Assembly: GCA_035325645.1 (NCBI GenBank) | Contig: DAOKZK010000033.1 | Location: forward strand, 1 to 26,420 | Reading direction: 5' to 3' | Source of the DNA: Macondimonas sp035325645 | GTDB taxonomy: Bacteria > Pseudomonadota > Gammaproteobacteria > UBA5335 | DNA: 26,420 bases | Shown: positions 15,935 to 24,458 of the stretch, one piece after another | How the letters are laid out: each line of letters opens with the position of its first letter | How positions within the stretch are numbered: the stretch's first letter is position 1 | The notes under the pieces: model-generated | What the model saw: the letters and a program-made list of their open reading frames with translations, nothing else | Told to the model about the DNA's origin: nothing | Databases searched by the model: none | Program-made: the position numbers and the translations under genes

Positions 15935-16549
15935 TTATTCGTTTCGGGCGTGGATCATCGACCAGTAGCCGAAGAGATTGACCGGTTCGATGTCGAAATG
16001 CTTGATCTCTGCATCTGCCAGGAAGCGATCGAGCGGAAAATCGGAGGTGAAGCCGATCAGCGGCGTGATGACCGCCACGACGCGCTCGAACCAGCGGATC
16101 ATGGAATGCGAATGGCTGAAATGATTGACGATGAACAGATCGCCGCCCGGACGGCAGACGCGCTTCATTTCTGCCACCATGCGCCGCGGATCGGGAACAA
16201 CCGATGCCACATACATCGCTGTGACTTTGTCGAAGCTGTGATCGGCGAATTCGAGGTTCTGCGCGTCCATGATGCGCAGATCGACATGACTCAAGCCCAG
16301 CTTCTTCACCCGGCGGTGGCCCCGCTCCAGCATCTTGGGCGATACGTCGATGCCAGTGATGCGAGTGGAGCGCGGGTAGCAGGACAGGGACATGCCGGTG
16401 CCCACGCCGACTTCGAGGATGCGATCGCCCGGTCTGCAGTCCATCTTGTCGATGATGCGCTGGCGGCCGGGCTGGAAAACGGGACTGAAGATCAGATCGT
16501 AGGCGGCGGCCATGCGGTCGTAGGTTTTGATGACGGCAGTTTGTTCCAC
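15935..16549 (-). CDS. pmtA: PmtA-like phospholipid N-methyltransferase
   Basis: This 204-residue class I SAM methyltransferase has motif I LEVGVGTGMS (residues 45-54), the acidic GIDVSPKML strand, RIMDAQNLEF, and a post-motif VCRPGGDLFIVNHFSHS. The overall pattern and length match the Rhodobacter-type PmtA, which methylates phosphatidylethanolamine towards phosphatidylcholine at the membrane. A UbiE-like or other small methyltransferase remains possible. The start is GTG at 16549: on the minus strand AAGGA lies about 7 bases upstream. It faces glmU tail to tail and is divergent from ppnN across a 157-base gap that must hold both promoters; I could not fix them. Confidence 0.72.
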   Translation of the reverse strand: MEQTAVIKTYDRMAAAYDLIFSPVFQPGRQRIIDKMDCRPGDRILEVGVGTGMSLSCYPRSTRITGIDVSPKMLERGHRRVKKLGLSHVDLRIMDAQNLEFADHSFDKVTAMYVASVVPDPRRMVAEMKRVCRPGGDLFIVNHFSHSHSMIRWFERVVAVITPLIGFTSDFPLDRFLADAEIKHFDIEPVNLFGYWSMIHARNE

Positions 16550-16706
16550 AAGACCATCCTTGCGTGAATGTGGTCAACGAGCAGCAGGCAAATGACCGCG
16601 TCATTCTAGCTCAAAAAGCGGCAATACCGCGGCAACGGGTGCCATGATCGGTTAGCATGGGCGCCCTTCGCACCGTCTGTCACGACACTGTTCAAGGACA
16701 TCGCAC

Positions 16707-18113
16707 ATGTCATCCCTGGATATGCTGGCCCCCGGTCTCTCCAAAAAGCCCGAGGTGGTCGATGCGCTCATCGCCCCGGAGGGCAGTCTGGAGGTGCTCT
16801 CGCAGCATGAGGTCGTGCGTTTGCGCGACACCAGTCTCGGGGGACTGCACGAGCTGCTGCGGCGCTGTACCCTGGCGGTACTCAACAGCGGCAGCATGGT
16901 CGACGACAGCCTGCAGGTCATGCAGCGCTACCCGGACTTCGACATTCAGGTGGTGCAGCAGGAGCGGGGCATCAAGCTCGAGCTGCGCAACGCGCCTGCG
17001 GAGGCCTTCGTCGACGGTCAGATGATACGCGGCATCCGGGAACACCTGTTCGCAGTGCTGCGCGATATCGTCTACGTCCACAACGAGATCCGACTGCATC
17101 CCCGCTTCGACCTCACTGCATCCGGTGGCATCACCGATGCCGTGTTTCACACCCTGCGCAATGCCCGCGCGCTGTCGCCGGGCCAGCCGCCCAATCTGGT
17201 GGTGTGCTGGGGGGGGCACTCGGTGAGTCGCGTCGAGTACGACTACGCCAAGCGGGTCGGCTACGAGCTGGGGCTGCGCGGCATGGATATCTGCACCGGC
17301 TGCGGTCCGGGGGCGATGAAAGGGCCGATGAAAGGCGCCGCCGTCGGGCATGCCAAGCAGCACCGGACCATGGGCCGCTACGTCGGCATTTCCGAGCCGG
17401 GCATCATCGCTGCGGAACCGCCCAACCCCATCGTCAACCACCTCGTGATCATGCCGGACATGGAGCAGCGGCTGGAGGCTTTCGTCCGCGTCGGCCATGG
17501 TTTCATCGTGTTTCCGGGCGGCGTCGGGACCATGGAAGAGTTGCTGTACCTGTTTGCCATCCTGCTGCACGAGGAGAACGCCCAAACGCCGTTCCCGCTG
17601 GTGCTCACGGGGCCCGCATCCGCAGCGGACTACTTCCGCCGGCTCGACGATTTCCTGGCCCGCGTCCTGGGCACGGCCGTCGCGGGGCGCTATCAGGTGA
17701 TCCTCGATGATCCGGTTGCCGTTGCACGCGCCATGCGCCGGGGGATGGAAGAGGTTCGCAGGTTCCGGATCGCCCGCAGTGATGCCTTTTATTTCAATTG
17801 GGTCCTGCGAATTGCGCCGCAGTTGCAAAAACCCTTTGTGCCCACCCACGAGAACATGGCGGCGCTGTCGCTGCATCGAGACCAGCCGCTGCACGATCTG
17901 GCCGCGAATCTGCGCGCAGCCTTCTCCGGGATCGTCGCGGGGAACGTCAAGGAAGCCGGCATTCAGGCCATCGAGCGCCATGGCCCGTTTGCCATCCGCG
18001 GCGAGCGGGCCATCATGCAGAGTCTGGATCAATTGCTGGACGGTTTCGTGCGTGAGCAGCGCATGCGTCTGCCCGGCCGCGAATATACCCCCTGCTATCG
18101 GATCGTCGTTTGA
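16707..18113 (+). CDS. ppnN: Pyrimidine/purine nucleotide 5'-monophosphate nucleosidase (PpnN/YgdH)
   Basis: This 468-residue cytoplasmic LOG-family enzyme hydrolyses nucleoside monophosphates to base and ribose-5-phosphate. In E. coli PpnN is controlled by (p)ppGpp. The N-terminal domain is YgdH-like (LEVLSQHEVVRLRDTSLGGLHELLRRC), the central Rossmann/LOG domain has CGPGAMKGPMKGA (from C199) and FPGGVGTMEE (from residue 269), and a C-terminal region follows as in YgdH. The length is close to E. coli PpnN (454). The ATG at 16707 has AAGGAC about 8 bases upstream. Its 3' end overlaps the 3' end of msrQ on the other strand by 19 bases. Confidence 0.92.
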   Translation: MSSLDMLAPGLSKKPEVVDALIAPEGSLEVLSQHEVVRLRDTSLGGLHELLRRCTLAVLNSGSMVDDSLQVMQRYPDFDIQVVQQERGIKLELRNAPAEAFVDGQMIRGIREHLFAVLRDIVYVHNEIRLHPRFDLTASGGITDAVFHTLRNARALSPGQPPNLVVCWGGHSVSRVEYDYAKRVGYELGLRGMDICTGCGPGAMKGPMKGAAVGHAKQHRTMGRYVGISEPGIIAAEPPNPIVNHLVIMPDMEQRLEAFVRVGHGFIVFPGGVGTMEELLYLFAILLHEENAQTPFPLVLTGPASAADYFRRLDDFLARVLGTAVAGRYQVILDDPVAVARAMRRGMEEVRRFRIARSDAFYFNWVLRIAPQLQKPFVPTHENMAALSLHRDQPLHDLAANLRAAFSGIVAGNVKEAGIQAIERHGPFAIRGERAIMQSLDQLLDGFVREQRMRLPGREYTPCYRIVV

Positions 18114-18691
18114 CGGGCCGGCCGGGAGCGCGGCAACCGCAGCAGAAACAGCAGGATGAGCATCCCCGCGTAGAGCATGGGCTCGGTCAGGTCGGCTTTG
18201 ACCTGAAACGCGAAATGCAGGCTGGCGAGGATCGCGGCGGGATAGATCAGCCGATGCAGGCGCTTCCAGTTCGCTCCCAGGCGGCGGATCGAGGCTCGCG
18301 TCGAAGTCATCGCCAGCGGGAGGAGCAGGACCAGCGCCAGCATACCGAGCCAGACTGCCGGGTGATCGACGATCTCGCGCCACGCCGCAACCGGGTCGAG
18401 GTTCTGGTCGAACACGAGGAACGCCAGCAGGTGGCTCAAGCCATAGCCGAAGGCGGCGAGGCCCAGCTCGCGCCGTATCACGAGCGGCCACGCCCAGCCG
18501 AACAGCCGCTGCAGGGGCGTCATGGCGAGAGTCAGCAGCAGCAGGCGCAGCGCCCAGATCCCGCTCAGGGTCATCAGCGCTTCCACGGGATCCGGCCCCA
18601 ACGCATTGCGGCTGAGTCCCACAGCGATGTGGACCGCGGGCAAAAGGACGAGCAGCCAAGTGCCGATGCGAAGGGTGCGCGGGGTCGTCAT
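18095..18691 (-). CDS. msrQ: MsrQ, heme-binding membrane subunit of the MsrPQ system
   Basis: This 198-residue inner membrane protein belongs to the ferric-reductase-like/YedZ family. It has about six hydrophobic segments and conserved histidines that could bind heme (AVHIAVGL, GLSHLLAFLVFD, LHRLIYPAAILASLHF). MsrQ passes quinone-pool electrons to the periplasmic MsrP. The ATG at 18691 shares its A with the msrP stop (TGATG), so the two are translationally coupled and in the usual order. The TAG stop at 18097-18095 lies inside the 3' end of ppnN. Confidence 0.94.
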   Translation of the reverse strand: MTTPRTLRIGTWLLVLLPAVHIAVGLSRNALGPDPVEALMTLSGIWALRLLLLTLAMTPLQRLFGWAWPLVIRRELGLAAFGYGLSHLLAFLVFDQNLDPVAAWREIVDHPAVWLGMLALVLLLPLAMTSTRASIRRLGANWKRLHRLIYPAAILASLHFAFQVKADLTEPMLYAGMLILLFLLRLPRSRPARQTTIR

Positions 18692-19632
18692 CAGAAATTG
18701 CGGCGCAGATCGAGGTCGGCGTACAGGTTCGCGACCCATTCGCCATAGCCGTTGAACATCAGCGTCTCGCGCCGGAACAGCTCGCCGATGCGGCGCTCGC
18801 GCCGCTGGCTCCAGCGCGGATGGTCCACCCCAGGGTTGACGTTGGCGTAGAAGCCATATTCGCGCGGCGCGACGCGGTTCCAGGTGGTTTGCGGTTGCGT
18901 TTCCGTGAAGCTGATGCCGACGATCGACTTGATGCTCTTGAAGCCGTATTTCCATGGCACCACGAGCCGCAAGGGCGCGCCGTTCTGATTGGGGAGGACG
19001 CGGCCGTACACGCCGACTGCGAGGATGGTCAGGGGATGCATGGCCTCGTCCATGCGCAGGCCCTCCACGTAAGGCCATGGCAACACCGCGCGGCGCTGTC
19101 CCGGCATCTGTTCGGGATCGTTCAGGGTCGTGAACACCACATATTTGGCATTGCCGGCGGGCTCGAAACGGCGCAGCAGATCGCCCAGCGGGAAGCCGAC
19201 CCAGGGGATGACCATGGACCAGCCTTCGACACAGCGCAGGCGGTAGACCCGTTCTTCGAGCGCGCGACCCTTGAGCAACGTGTCCAGGTCATAAGTGCCG
19301 GGCTTGTTGCAGTTCCCGTCGACCGTCACCGACCAGGGACGGGGCCGCAAGCGATGCGCGTTCCGGGCGGGGTCCTCCTTGCCCGTGCCGAATTCATAGA
19401 AATTGTTGTAGCCGGTGACGGCATCGACAGGGGTGAGTGGCTCATCGGCTCGGTAGGGTCCGGGTTTCGTGGTCAGCGGTGCCAGCGCATCGATCCCACT
19501 TGCCGCCTGCGTGACGCCCGCTCGAGCGGCCGCCAGCGCTGCAGCGCCGAGCGCCACGAAGCGTCGACGGTCGAGATAGACAGACTCCGGGGTGACCTGA
19601 GCGCTGGGGATGTGCGGCAGATGCAGTCGCAT
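18691..19632 (-). CDS. msrP: MsrP, periplasmic methionine-sulfoxide reductase catalytic subunit
   Basis: This is a 313-residue molybdopterin enzyme that repairs oxidised methionines in periplasmic proteins. A Tat signal is visible: LDRRRFVALGAAALAAARA, with the arginines at 22-24. The molybdenum ligand is C134 in YRLRCVEGWSMVIPW. Further family segments are VPWKYGFKSIKSIVGI and the C-terminal GYGEWVANLYADLD. I chose the ATG at 19632 because it gives the family start (MRLHLPHIPSAQVTPESVYL) and has AGGA 6 bases upstream; the open frame back to 19761 is not needed. It is coupled to msrQ. Confidence 0.95.
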   Translation of the reverse strand: MRLHLPHIPSAQVTPESVYLDRRRFVALGAAALAAARAGVTQAASGIDALAPLTTKPGPYRADEPLTPVDAVTGYNNFYEFGTGKEDPARNAHRLRPRPWSVTVDGNCNKPGTYDLDTLLKGRALEERVYRLRCVEGWSMVIPWVGFPLGDLLRRFEPAGNAKYVVFTTLNDPEQMPGQRRAVLPWPYVEGLRMDEAMHPLTILAVGVYGRVLPNQNGAPLRLVVPWKYGFKSIKSIVGISFTETQPQTTWNRVAPREYGFYANVNPGVDHPRWSQRRERRIGELFRRETLMFNGYGEWVANLYADLDLRRNF

Positions 19633-19934
19633 GGCTAGTCCTGCGGTTGAGGCATGTAGAAGATGATGCCACCAGGCCGGTTCGCCGCCGCCCTTTATGC
19701 CCAGATTGTCGGCAGGCGATATGACGCTTGGTCGACGTGGCTGCCGGCTGCAGCGAGACATGGAACGCGGCCACCCTGCTGCCGTCGCGCTCGAACCAGA
19801 GCACCGTGATGATCTTGTCGCTCATCATTCTGTACCCGACCGCTTTGTGCCGATGTCTGCACCTGCCGTCGATTGCGCGGGCGCTCGCGGATTGGACCGG
19901 ACCTCATCGAAAAAGGTCGCGGCTCTGGAGGCCC
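19633..19934. other. 302-base spacer between msrP and the GGDEF-EAL gene, with a possible small ORF
   Basis: No clear gene fills this stretch. On the minus strand an ORF starting at 19828 (MMSDKIITVLWFERDG...) shows almost all G/C third positions over its first 38 or so codons, which is coding-like. That signal then decays, and the frame runs on into msrP (to 19442) out of frame. It has only a weak GGG ribosome site. The minus strand also has TTTTT (plus A run 19910-19914) about 20 bases after the EAL gene stop, but only a poor stem precedes it. No convincing msrP promoter was found. Confidence 0.3.
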
Positions 19935-22667
19935 TCAGTTCATGCCCTCACGGTTCAGCAGTTGCGTCATTGCGGCCCCGGCCAGCGGGCGGCTGAGCCA
20001 GTAGCCCTGCAAGCCCTGGCAACCTCGCTCGGTCAGAAAGTGCGATTGGCTTTCGGTTTCGACCCCTTCGCCGATGACGTCCAGGTTCATCCGCTGACTC
20101 ATGCTGAGCATGGCCTCGACGATGGCGACGTCCGGCGCAGACTCCGGCAGGGCGGAAACGAACGAACGATCGATCTTGAGTACATCGAAGGGGTACTGCT
20201 TGAGATAGTTGAACGATGAATACCCCATGCCGAAATCGTCGATGGCGATGCGGACGCCCAGGTCGCGCAAGGCGCGCAAGGTTTCCAGCGCGCGCTCGGG
20301 ATGGGCGAGAAGAGCGCCCTCCGTGATCTCGACCGTCAACCCTTCCGCCGGCACCTGGTGTCGTTCGAGGCTGGCCGCGATCTGCGCGGTCAGATGCGGG
20401 CTGGCGAACTGGGTCGGCGCCAGGTTCACCGCCATGCCGAGATCCGTGGCACCACCGGCTCGCCAGTGATGCAGCTGCGCCAAGCCCTCGTCCAGCACGA
20501 TTTGTCCCATCGCGGGCAACAAGCCGATCCGCTCGGCCAGCGGCAGGAATTGGGAAGGCTCGAGGGTGCCGCGCGTCGGATGGGCCCACCGGACGAGGGC
20601 CTCGACCCCGCAGATCCGGCCGCTGCCTGGGTCCACGATGGGCTGATACACGAGAAACAATTCATTCTGGGTCAGTGCCACGCGAAGCTCGTGTGCGCTC
20701 ATCGGCGTCGCATCGGGGGTCGTGCGAGCGCGACTCGCCAGGCGATAGCAATGACGGTGACGCTTGGCCTGGTACATGGCCGTCTCCGCCTGTCGGATGA
20801 GATCCGCCGTATCGAGATCCGTCTCAATCCCACGGACTGAGATGCCGATGCTGGCTGACAATGCCAGGACGGTCCCGCCGACCATGAGCGGCTCATTGAG
20901 CGTTTCGAGCGCCGCTTCAGCGATCCGCGTGGCCTGGTCTGTGATCGGATCGCCGAACGCAATCGCTGCGAAGGCATCGCCGCCCAGATGAAACATGCGG
21001 CATTGCAGGCGTTCCAGATTCCGGAAGCGCCGCGCGACCTCCCTCAGAATCTGATCGCCGACCGCAGGATCCAGTGATTCGTTGATCGATCGAAAATGAT
21101 CCAGATCGATCCACAGCAGCGCCATGGCCTGAGGTGTGTGCTGGGCAGGCGCCGATTCCGTCGTCAGCGCGCGCATCAATGCCGCGCGATTGGGCAGAGC
21201 AGTAGTCGGATCGAGCAGGTCGATCGTGGAGCGGCTAGAGGTGGAGAGGTCGCGACACAAGCCGATGTAGTGGGTAATGTGCCCGGCCTCGTCGCGCACC
21301 GCGCTCAGGTTCAGATGCAACGCGACCGCTTCACCGTTCAGCCGTTGCCCTTCCCAGGGCCCGCTCCAGCGGCCGATGCTGGAGAGGTGCGACCAGAGCC
21401 CGTCGATCGCGCCCATGGATTGTCCGGGAGGAACCAGGAATTGTGCCGGGGTGTTCTGCAGCATGCTGCGGGAACATTGCATCAGGCCGCAGAATGCCGC
21501 ATTGGCGGAAAGCACCCTTCTTTCGGCATCCAGGACGAACATGGCTTCCCCGGACTGCGTCAAGGCATCGCGCATCCAGAGCATGTCGTTTTCGAGGCGC
21601 TTTTGCTCGGACACGTCCTGCAACGTGCCTTCGATGCGCGACAGGCGGCCCCGGGCACAGTAGCTGATGACGCCGCGCTCGTGCACCCAGACGACACGGT
21701 TGCGCGGCGTCACGATGCGATATTCGATGTCCAGCGGCCGTCGATGGCGCAGGGCGTCGCGGTGGTGGCGGTTGACCCGGGCGGCGTCGGAGGGATGGAT
21801 GAGACGCCTAAAACCAACGTAATCGCTAGAGAAATCCCGGCGGTCGATCTGCAACTGGCCGAAAAGCTCCGGACTCCAATGCGCCGTCCTGGTCTTGAAG
21901 TCGTAGGACCATTCACCAAGTTTCGCGATGCGCTGCACCTGCTGCAGCCGCGATTGCAGATCCCGCAGCGTGAGCGTCCAGGTTCGCTCCGGGGTCACGT
22001 CGCGAGCAACGCCGACCACGCCGATGATCTGCTCGCGGGCCCAGAGCGGGCCATTGGTGACCATGAGGTGGTGCAGGCGGCCGTCCTTGGTGTGGATACG
22101 GAACTCGCCCTGTTGCCCGACGCCTCCCAACGCCCCGAGGAACAGGGACTGCACGAGCAGCCGATCATCCGGATGCACGATATGGCCGAAGTTCTGCGTC
22201 TCGAGTTCACGACGCGTATAGCCCGTGATGCGCGTCATCGCCGCATTCAGATTGAGGAAGTGCCCCAAGGGGTCGCAGAAAAAGACGAGGGCATTGGCGC
22301 GATCCAGGACGTCGCCCAGGGCCGGCGACAAGTCATGGGGCGCGTGTTCCGGAAGGGCTGCGGTCACCACGATCCAGATATGGCCTCCGGATGCGGGAAC
22401 GAGAATCCATTGGCTGCTGCGCAGATCTCCCCCGGGACGGGTCAGCCTGAATTGCCCGACTTGCGGCTGCTCGTTCGCTGCCATCAGCAACGCTCTCAAG
22501 GCTGCGCGCATGTTGGGCGCGACGAAATCCTCGCTGTGACGGCCCAGAAGTTCCCGGGAAGACGCGCCGAGAAGCGCCTGCGTGTCACCGGCCGATCGGG
22601 TGATCACGCCGTCCCGGTCGACCCGCAGTTGGATGGACTCGCCGCAGTGTGCCAGATCGCTGCTCAT
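19935..22667 (-). CDS. PAS-domain c-di-GMP phosphodiesterase with degenerate GGDEF and intact EAL
   Basis: This is a 910-residue signalling protein with no clear membrane segment. Four PAS-like sensory modules can be read at about residues 1-105, 115-225, 245-355 and 365-475, two of them followed by PAC-like endings (VGVARDVT, IEGTLQDVSE). The GGDEF-like domain (about 480-645) has GGDAF at 562-566 in place of GGDEF, lacks the usual GH of the nucleotide site (SLDPAVGD), and has no RxxD inhibitory site, so cyclase activity is unlikely. The EAL domain (about 655-905) keeps E689-A-L, N748, E780, D810-D811-F-G, K831 and E867, so it should hydrolyse c-di-GMP. The ATG at 22667 follows a GGGGGGA stretch. 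It stands alone and is divergent from the TolC gene. Confidence 0.93.
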   Translation of the reverse strand: MSSDLAHCGESIQLRVDRDGVITRSAGDTQALLGASSRELLGRHSEDFVAPNMRAALRALLMAANEQPQVGQFRLTRPGGDLRSSQWILVPASGGHIWIVVTAALPEHAPHDLSPALGDVLDRANALVFFCDPLGHFLNLNAAMTRITGYTRRELETQNFGHIVHPDDRLLVQSLFLGALGGVGQQGEFRIHTKDGRLHHLMVTNGPLWAREQIIGVVGVARDVTPERTWTLTLRDLQSRLQQVQRIAKLGEWSYDFKTRTAHWSPELFGQLQIDRRDFSSDYVGFRRLIHPSDAARVNRHHRDALRHRRPLDIEYRIVTPRNRVVWVHERGVISYCARGRLSRIEGTLQDVSEQKRLENDMLWMRDALTQSGEAMFVLDAERRVLSANAAFCGLMQCSRSMLQNTPAQFLVPPGQSMGAIDGLWSHLSSIGRWSGPWEGQRLNGEAVALHLNLSAVRDEAGHITHYIGLCRDLSTSSRSTIDLLDPTTALPNRAALMRALTTESAPAQHTPQAMALLWIDLDHFRSINESLDPAVGDQILREVARRFRNLERLQCRMFHLGGDAFAAIAFGDPITDQATRIAEAALETLNEPLMVGGTVLALSASIGISVRGIETDLDTADLIRQAETAMYQAKRHRHCYRLASRARTTPDATPMSAHELRVALTQNELFLVYQPIVDPGSGRICGVEALVRWAHPTRGTLEPSQFLPLAERIGLLPAMGQIVLDEGLAQLHHWRAGGATDLGMAVNLAPTQFASPHLTAQIAASLERHQVPAEGLTVEITEGALLAHPERALETLRALRDLGVRIAIDDFGMGYSSFNYLKQYPFDVLKIDRSFVSALPESAPDVAIVEAMLSMSQRMNLDVIGEGVETESQSHFLTERGCQGLQGYWLSRPLAGAAMTQLLNREGMN

Positions 22668-23034
22668 GACCGGTGTCCCCCCGAAGCTTCAATTTGTGAT
22701 TATGGGCGCTCGACCAGGGCGGAACTCGCCCGAGCCCGAGACCGTTAGCGGTCAATCTTCTAATGTCAAGACCAGTGGCATCGCCTTGTCAAGCAGCCAT
22801 AACCGCCTGCGGCCACGCATCCGCTCAAAGTGGCCGCCGTCCCGGGGTATCGGCGGCCCGGTGCCAGACATGATTCTCATCCGATCCGGCTGGACAATCC
22901 AGGCATCGGGACGCCCTGCAACTGCGGTCATCGACATCGCAGGATGAGCAGATTTCCGACTTGCAGGCCCCTGATGGTGAGCGTATAAGACTACCTTTTA
23001 TTTGGGTCAGCCAAAGAAAACAGGGATTGTGACC
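22668..23034. other. 367-base divergent regulatory gap with several inverted repeats
   Basis: This gap separates the minus-strand EAL gene from the plus-strand TolC gene. It holds a perfect 8-bp inverted repeat, GGCCGCCG/CGGCGGCC (22832-22839 with 22851-22858, 11-base loop), and two 5-bp ones: GGGCG/CGCCC (22717-22731) and GACCG/CGGTC (22740-22753). Its base composition is less G/C at third positions in every frame than the flanking genes. A 61-codon minus-strand ORF (22752-22937) has no ribosome site and mixed codon use, so I do not call it a gene. The TolC-side promoter is listed separately. Confidence 0.5.
22961..22989 (+). promoter_or_regulatory. Candidate sigma-70 promoter for the TolC-HlyD-ABC genes
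   Basis: A -10 box TATAAG (22984-22989, five of six consensus) lies exactly 17 bases after TTGCAG (22961-22966, three of six). Transcription would start near 22996, giving a leader of about 40 bases before the ATG at 23035. The location just upstream of the first export gene supports it; the -35 match is modest. Confidence 0.45.
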
Positions 23035-24399
23035 ATGCGATTGTCCCCTAGGAAGGTGGTGGGGCTGCTCTGTGCAGCTGTGTCTTTACCAGTGACGACG
23101 GTTCGCGCGGAAACGCTCGAGCAGGCATGGGCAGCTGCCCGTGGGACCGATTTCGGGCTGAGGGCCGCACAATTCGAAGAGCAGGCGGCAGAGGCGGCCC
23201 GGAGTGCGGCCTCGCGGCAGCGGCTTCCCTCGGTTTCGGCCAACGGTTTTGCCGTCAAGCTCGATGAAGCGCCAACCATCAAGTCGCCCATCGAGGACAA
23301 TCTGACCATTCCTTCGCCGATCAGGTTCCCGCTGGTTCCTTCGAGCTTCTCCGTCCCGGTGCCCTCCGACCTGCAGAACTTCCAGTTGGGTGAAGACAGG
23401 TTTACACAGGTCGCCCTGCAAGCCACCCTGCCGCTATACACCGGTGGCCGCTTGACCAATCTCGCCAAGGCCGCCGAATCTCAGGTCGGCGCTGCGAACT
23501 GGAACCTGCGTCGTACGGAGCAGGAACTCAAGGTCAATGTGGCAGAAGCCTATGTGAACGTGCTGCGCGCCCAGGGCGGCGCCACGATTTCGGACCGGGA
23601 GGTCGAAGCGGTTTCAGGCTATGTCCAGGACGTTCAGAACCTCTACGACCAACAGATGGTGGCCAAGAGCGACCTCTTGTCCGTGCAGGTCTATCTGGCC
23701 GACTCCAAGCAACGCAACCTGCAAATCAAAAATGCCGTCCAGCTGGCTCAGTCGTTCTATAACAAGATGGTGGGCCGTCCGCTTGACACGCCGGTCAGTC
23801 TCGAGCCCTTGGATCCCGTCGATGAGCTTGGCACGGAGTCGCTGGAAGCGCTGACGCGACAGGCGATCAAGAATCGCCCCGAACTGAACAACCTGACGGC
23901 GCAGACAGAAAGCCTGCGCTATGCTGCGAAGGCCATCAAGGGCGGCTTGTTGCCCCAGGTCGGTTTGCTCGGCGGAATGGTCTATCTGGATCTCGATTCG
24001 CTGGAGGACAACACCATCGGTTACGCCGGCGTGGGCGCTTCCTGGACCTTGTTCGACTCCGGGGTGACCCGCAAGCAGGCCGAGGCTTTGTCGAAGCGCC
24101 GGATTTCCAGCGAGGAATTGCTCTCACAGGCGCGCGAACTGATCAGTCTTCAGGTCCGTCAGACCTGGCTGGCGCGCGAAGAGGCCCGCAATCGGCTGAA
24201 TGTCACGAAAGCGGCGCTTGAAAGCGCCGAAGAAAATCAACGCGTGACACGTGACCGCTACCTTGAGGGCATGGGAACCAATACCGAGGTGCTCGAAGCG
24301 GAAACGCGGCGGAGCGCTGCCTTTACCAGCTACAACAACGCCAAGTACGATGCGGTTTACGCCGATCTGCGGCTTAAGTATGTGGTGGGTGGGATTTAG
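23035..24399 (+). CDS. TolC-family outer membrane efflux protein
   Basis: This 454-residue protein is an outer membrane factor that would form the channel of a tripartite export pump. A Sec signal peptide is clear (MRLSPRKVVGLLCAAVSLPVTTVRA, cut before ETLEQAW). The two tandem TolC repeats are seen, with LPLYTGGRL in the first half and WTLFDSGVTRKQAEA in the second, and long heptad-like helices (LKVNVAEAYVNVLRAQGG, ARELISLQVRQTWLA). An unusually proline-rich stretch lies at residues 79-112. I chose ATG 23035 because it starts the signal peptide and has AGGG about 9 bases upstream; TTG 23002 and GTG 23029 are less likely. The adaptor gene follows 59 bases later. Confidence 0.92.
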   Translation: MRLSPRKVVGLLCAAVSLPVTTVRAETLEQAWAAARGTDFGLRAAQFEEQAAEAARSAASRQRLPSVSANGFAVKLDEAPTIKSPIEDNLTIPSPIRFPLVPSSFSVPVPSDLQNFQLGEDRFTQVALQATLPLYTGGRLTNLAKAAESQVGAANWNLRRTEQELKVNVAEAYVNVLRAQGGATISDREVEAVSGYVQDVQNLYDQQMVAKSDLLSVQVYLADSKQRNLQIKNAVQLAQSFYNKMVGRPLDTPVSLEPLDPVDELGTESLEALTRQAIKNRPELNNLTAQTESLRYAAKAIKGGLLPQVGLLGGMVYLDLDSLEDNTIGYAGVGASWTLFDSGVTRKQAEALSKRRISSEELLSQARELISLQVRQTWLAREEARNRLNVTKAALESAEENQRVTRDRYLEGMGTNTEVLEAETRRSAAFTSYNNAKYDAVYADLRLKYVVGGI

Positions 24400-24458
24400 G
24401 GTTCAGAGTCGCGCAGCCCACTGACTTCGCTCGGATTTCAAATCAGGGAATGATGACA

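Noticed and set aside
16573..16635. Promoter boxes in the pmtA/ppnN divergent gap (minus-strand TAGAAT at 16608-16603)
   Set aside because: Nearby TTGCCG copies are spaced 10 or 21 bases from it, outside the usual range, so no promoter could be assigned.
19905..19934. Terminator after the EAL gene on the minus strand
   Set aside because: A TTTTT run is present but the preceding stem is only about three base pairs, too weak to call.
21096..22748. 550-codon plus-strand ORF opposite the PAS-GGDEF-EAL gene
   Set aside because: Antisense shadow; the minus-strand product has complete EAL motifs and PAS-like modules.
22752..22937. 61-codon minus-strand ORF in the EAL/TolC gap
   Set aside because: No ribosome site, mixed third-position use and no recognisable motif; it also covers an inverted repeat, so a regulatory reading is simpler.
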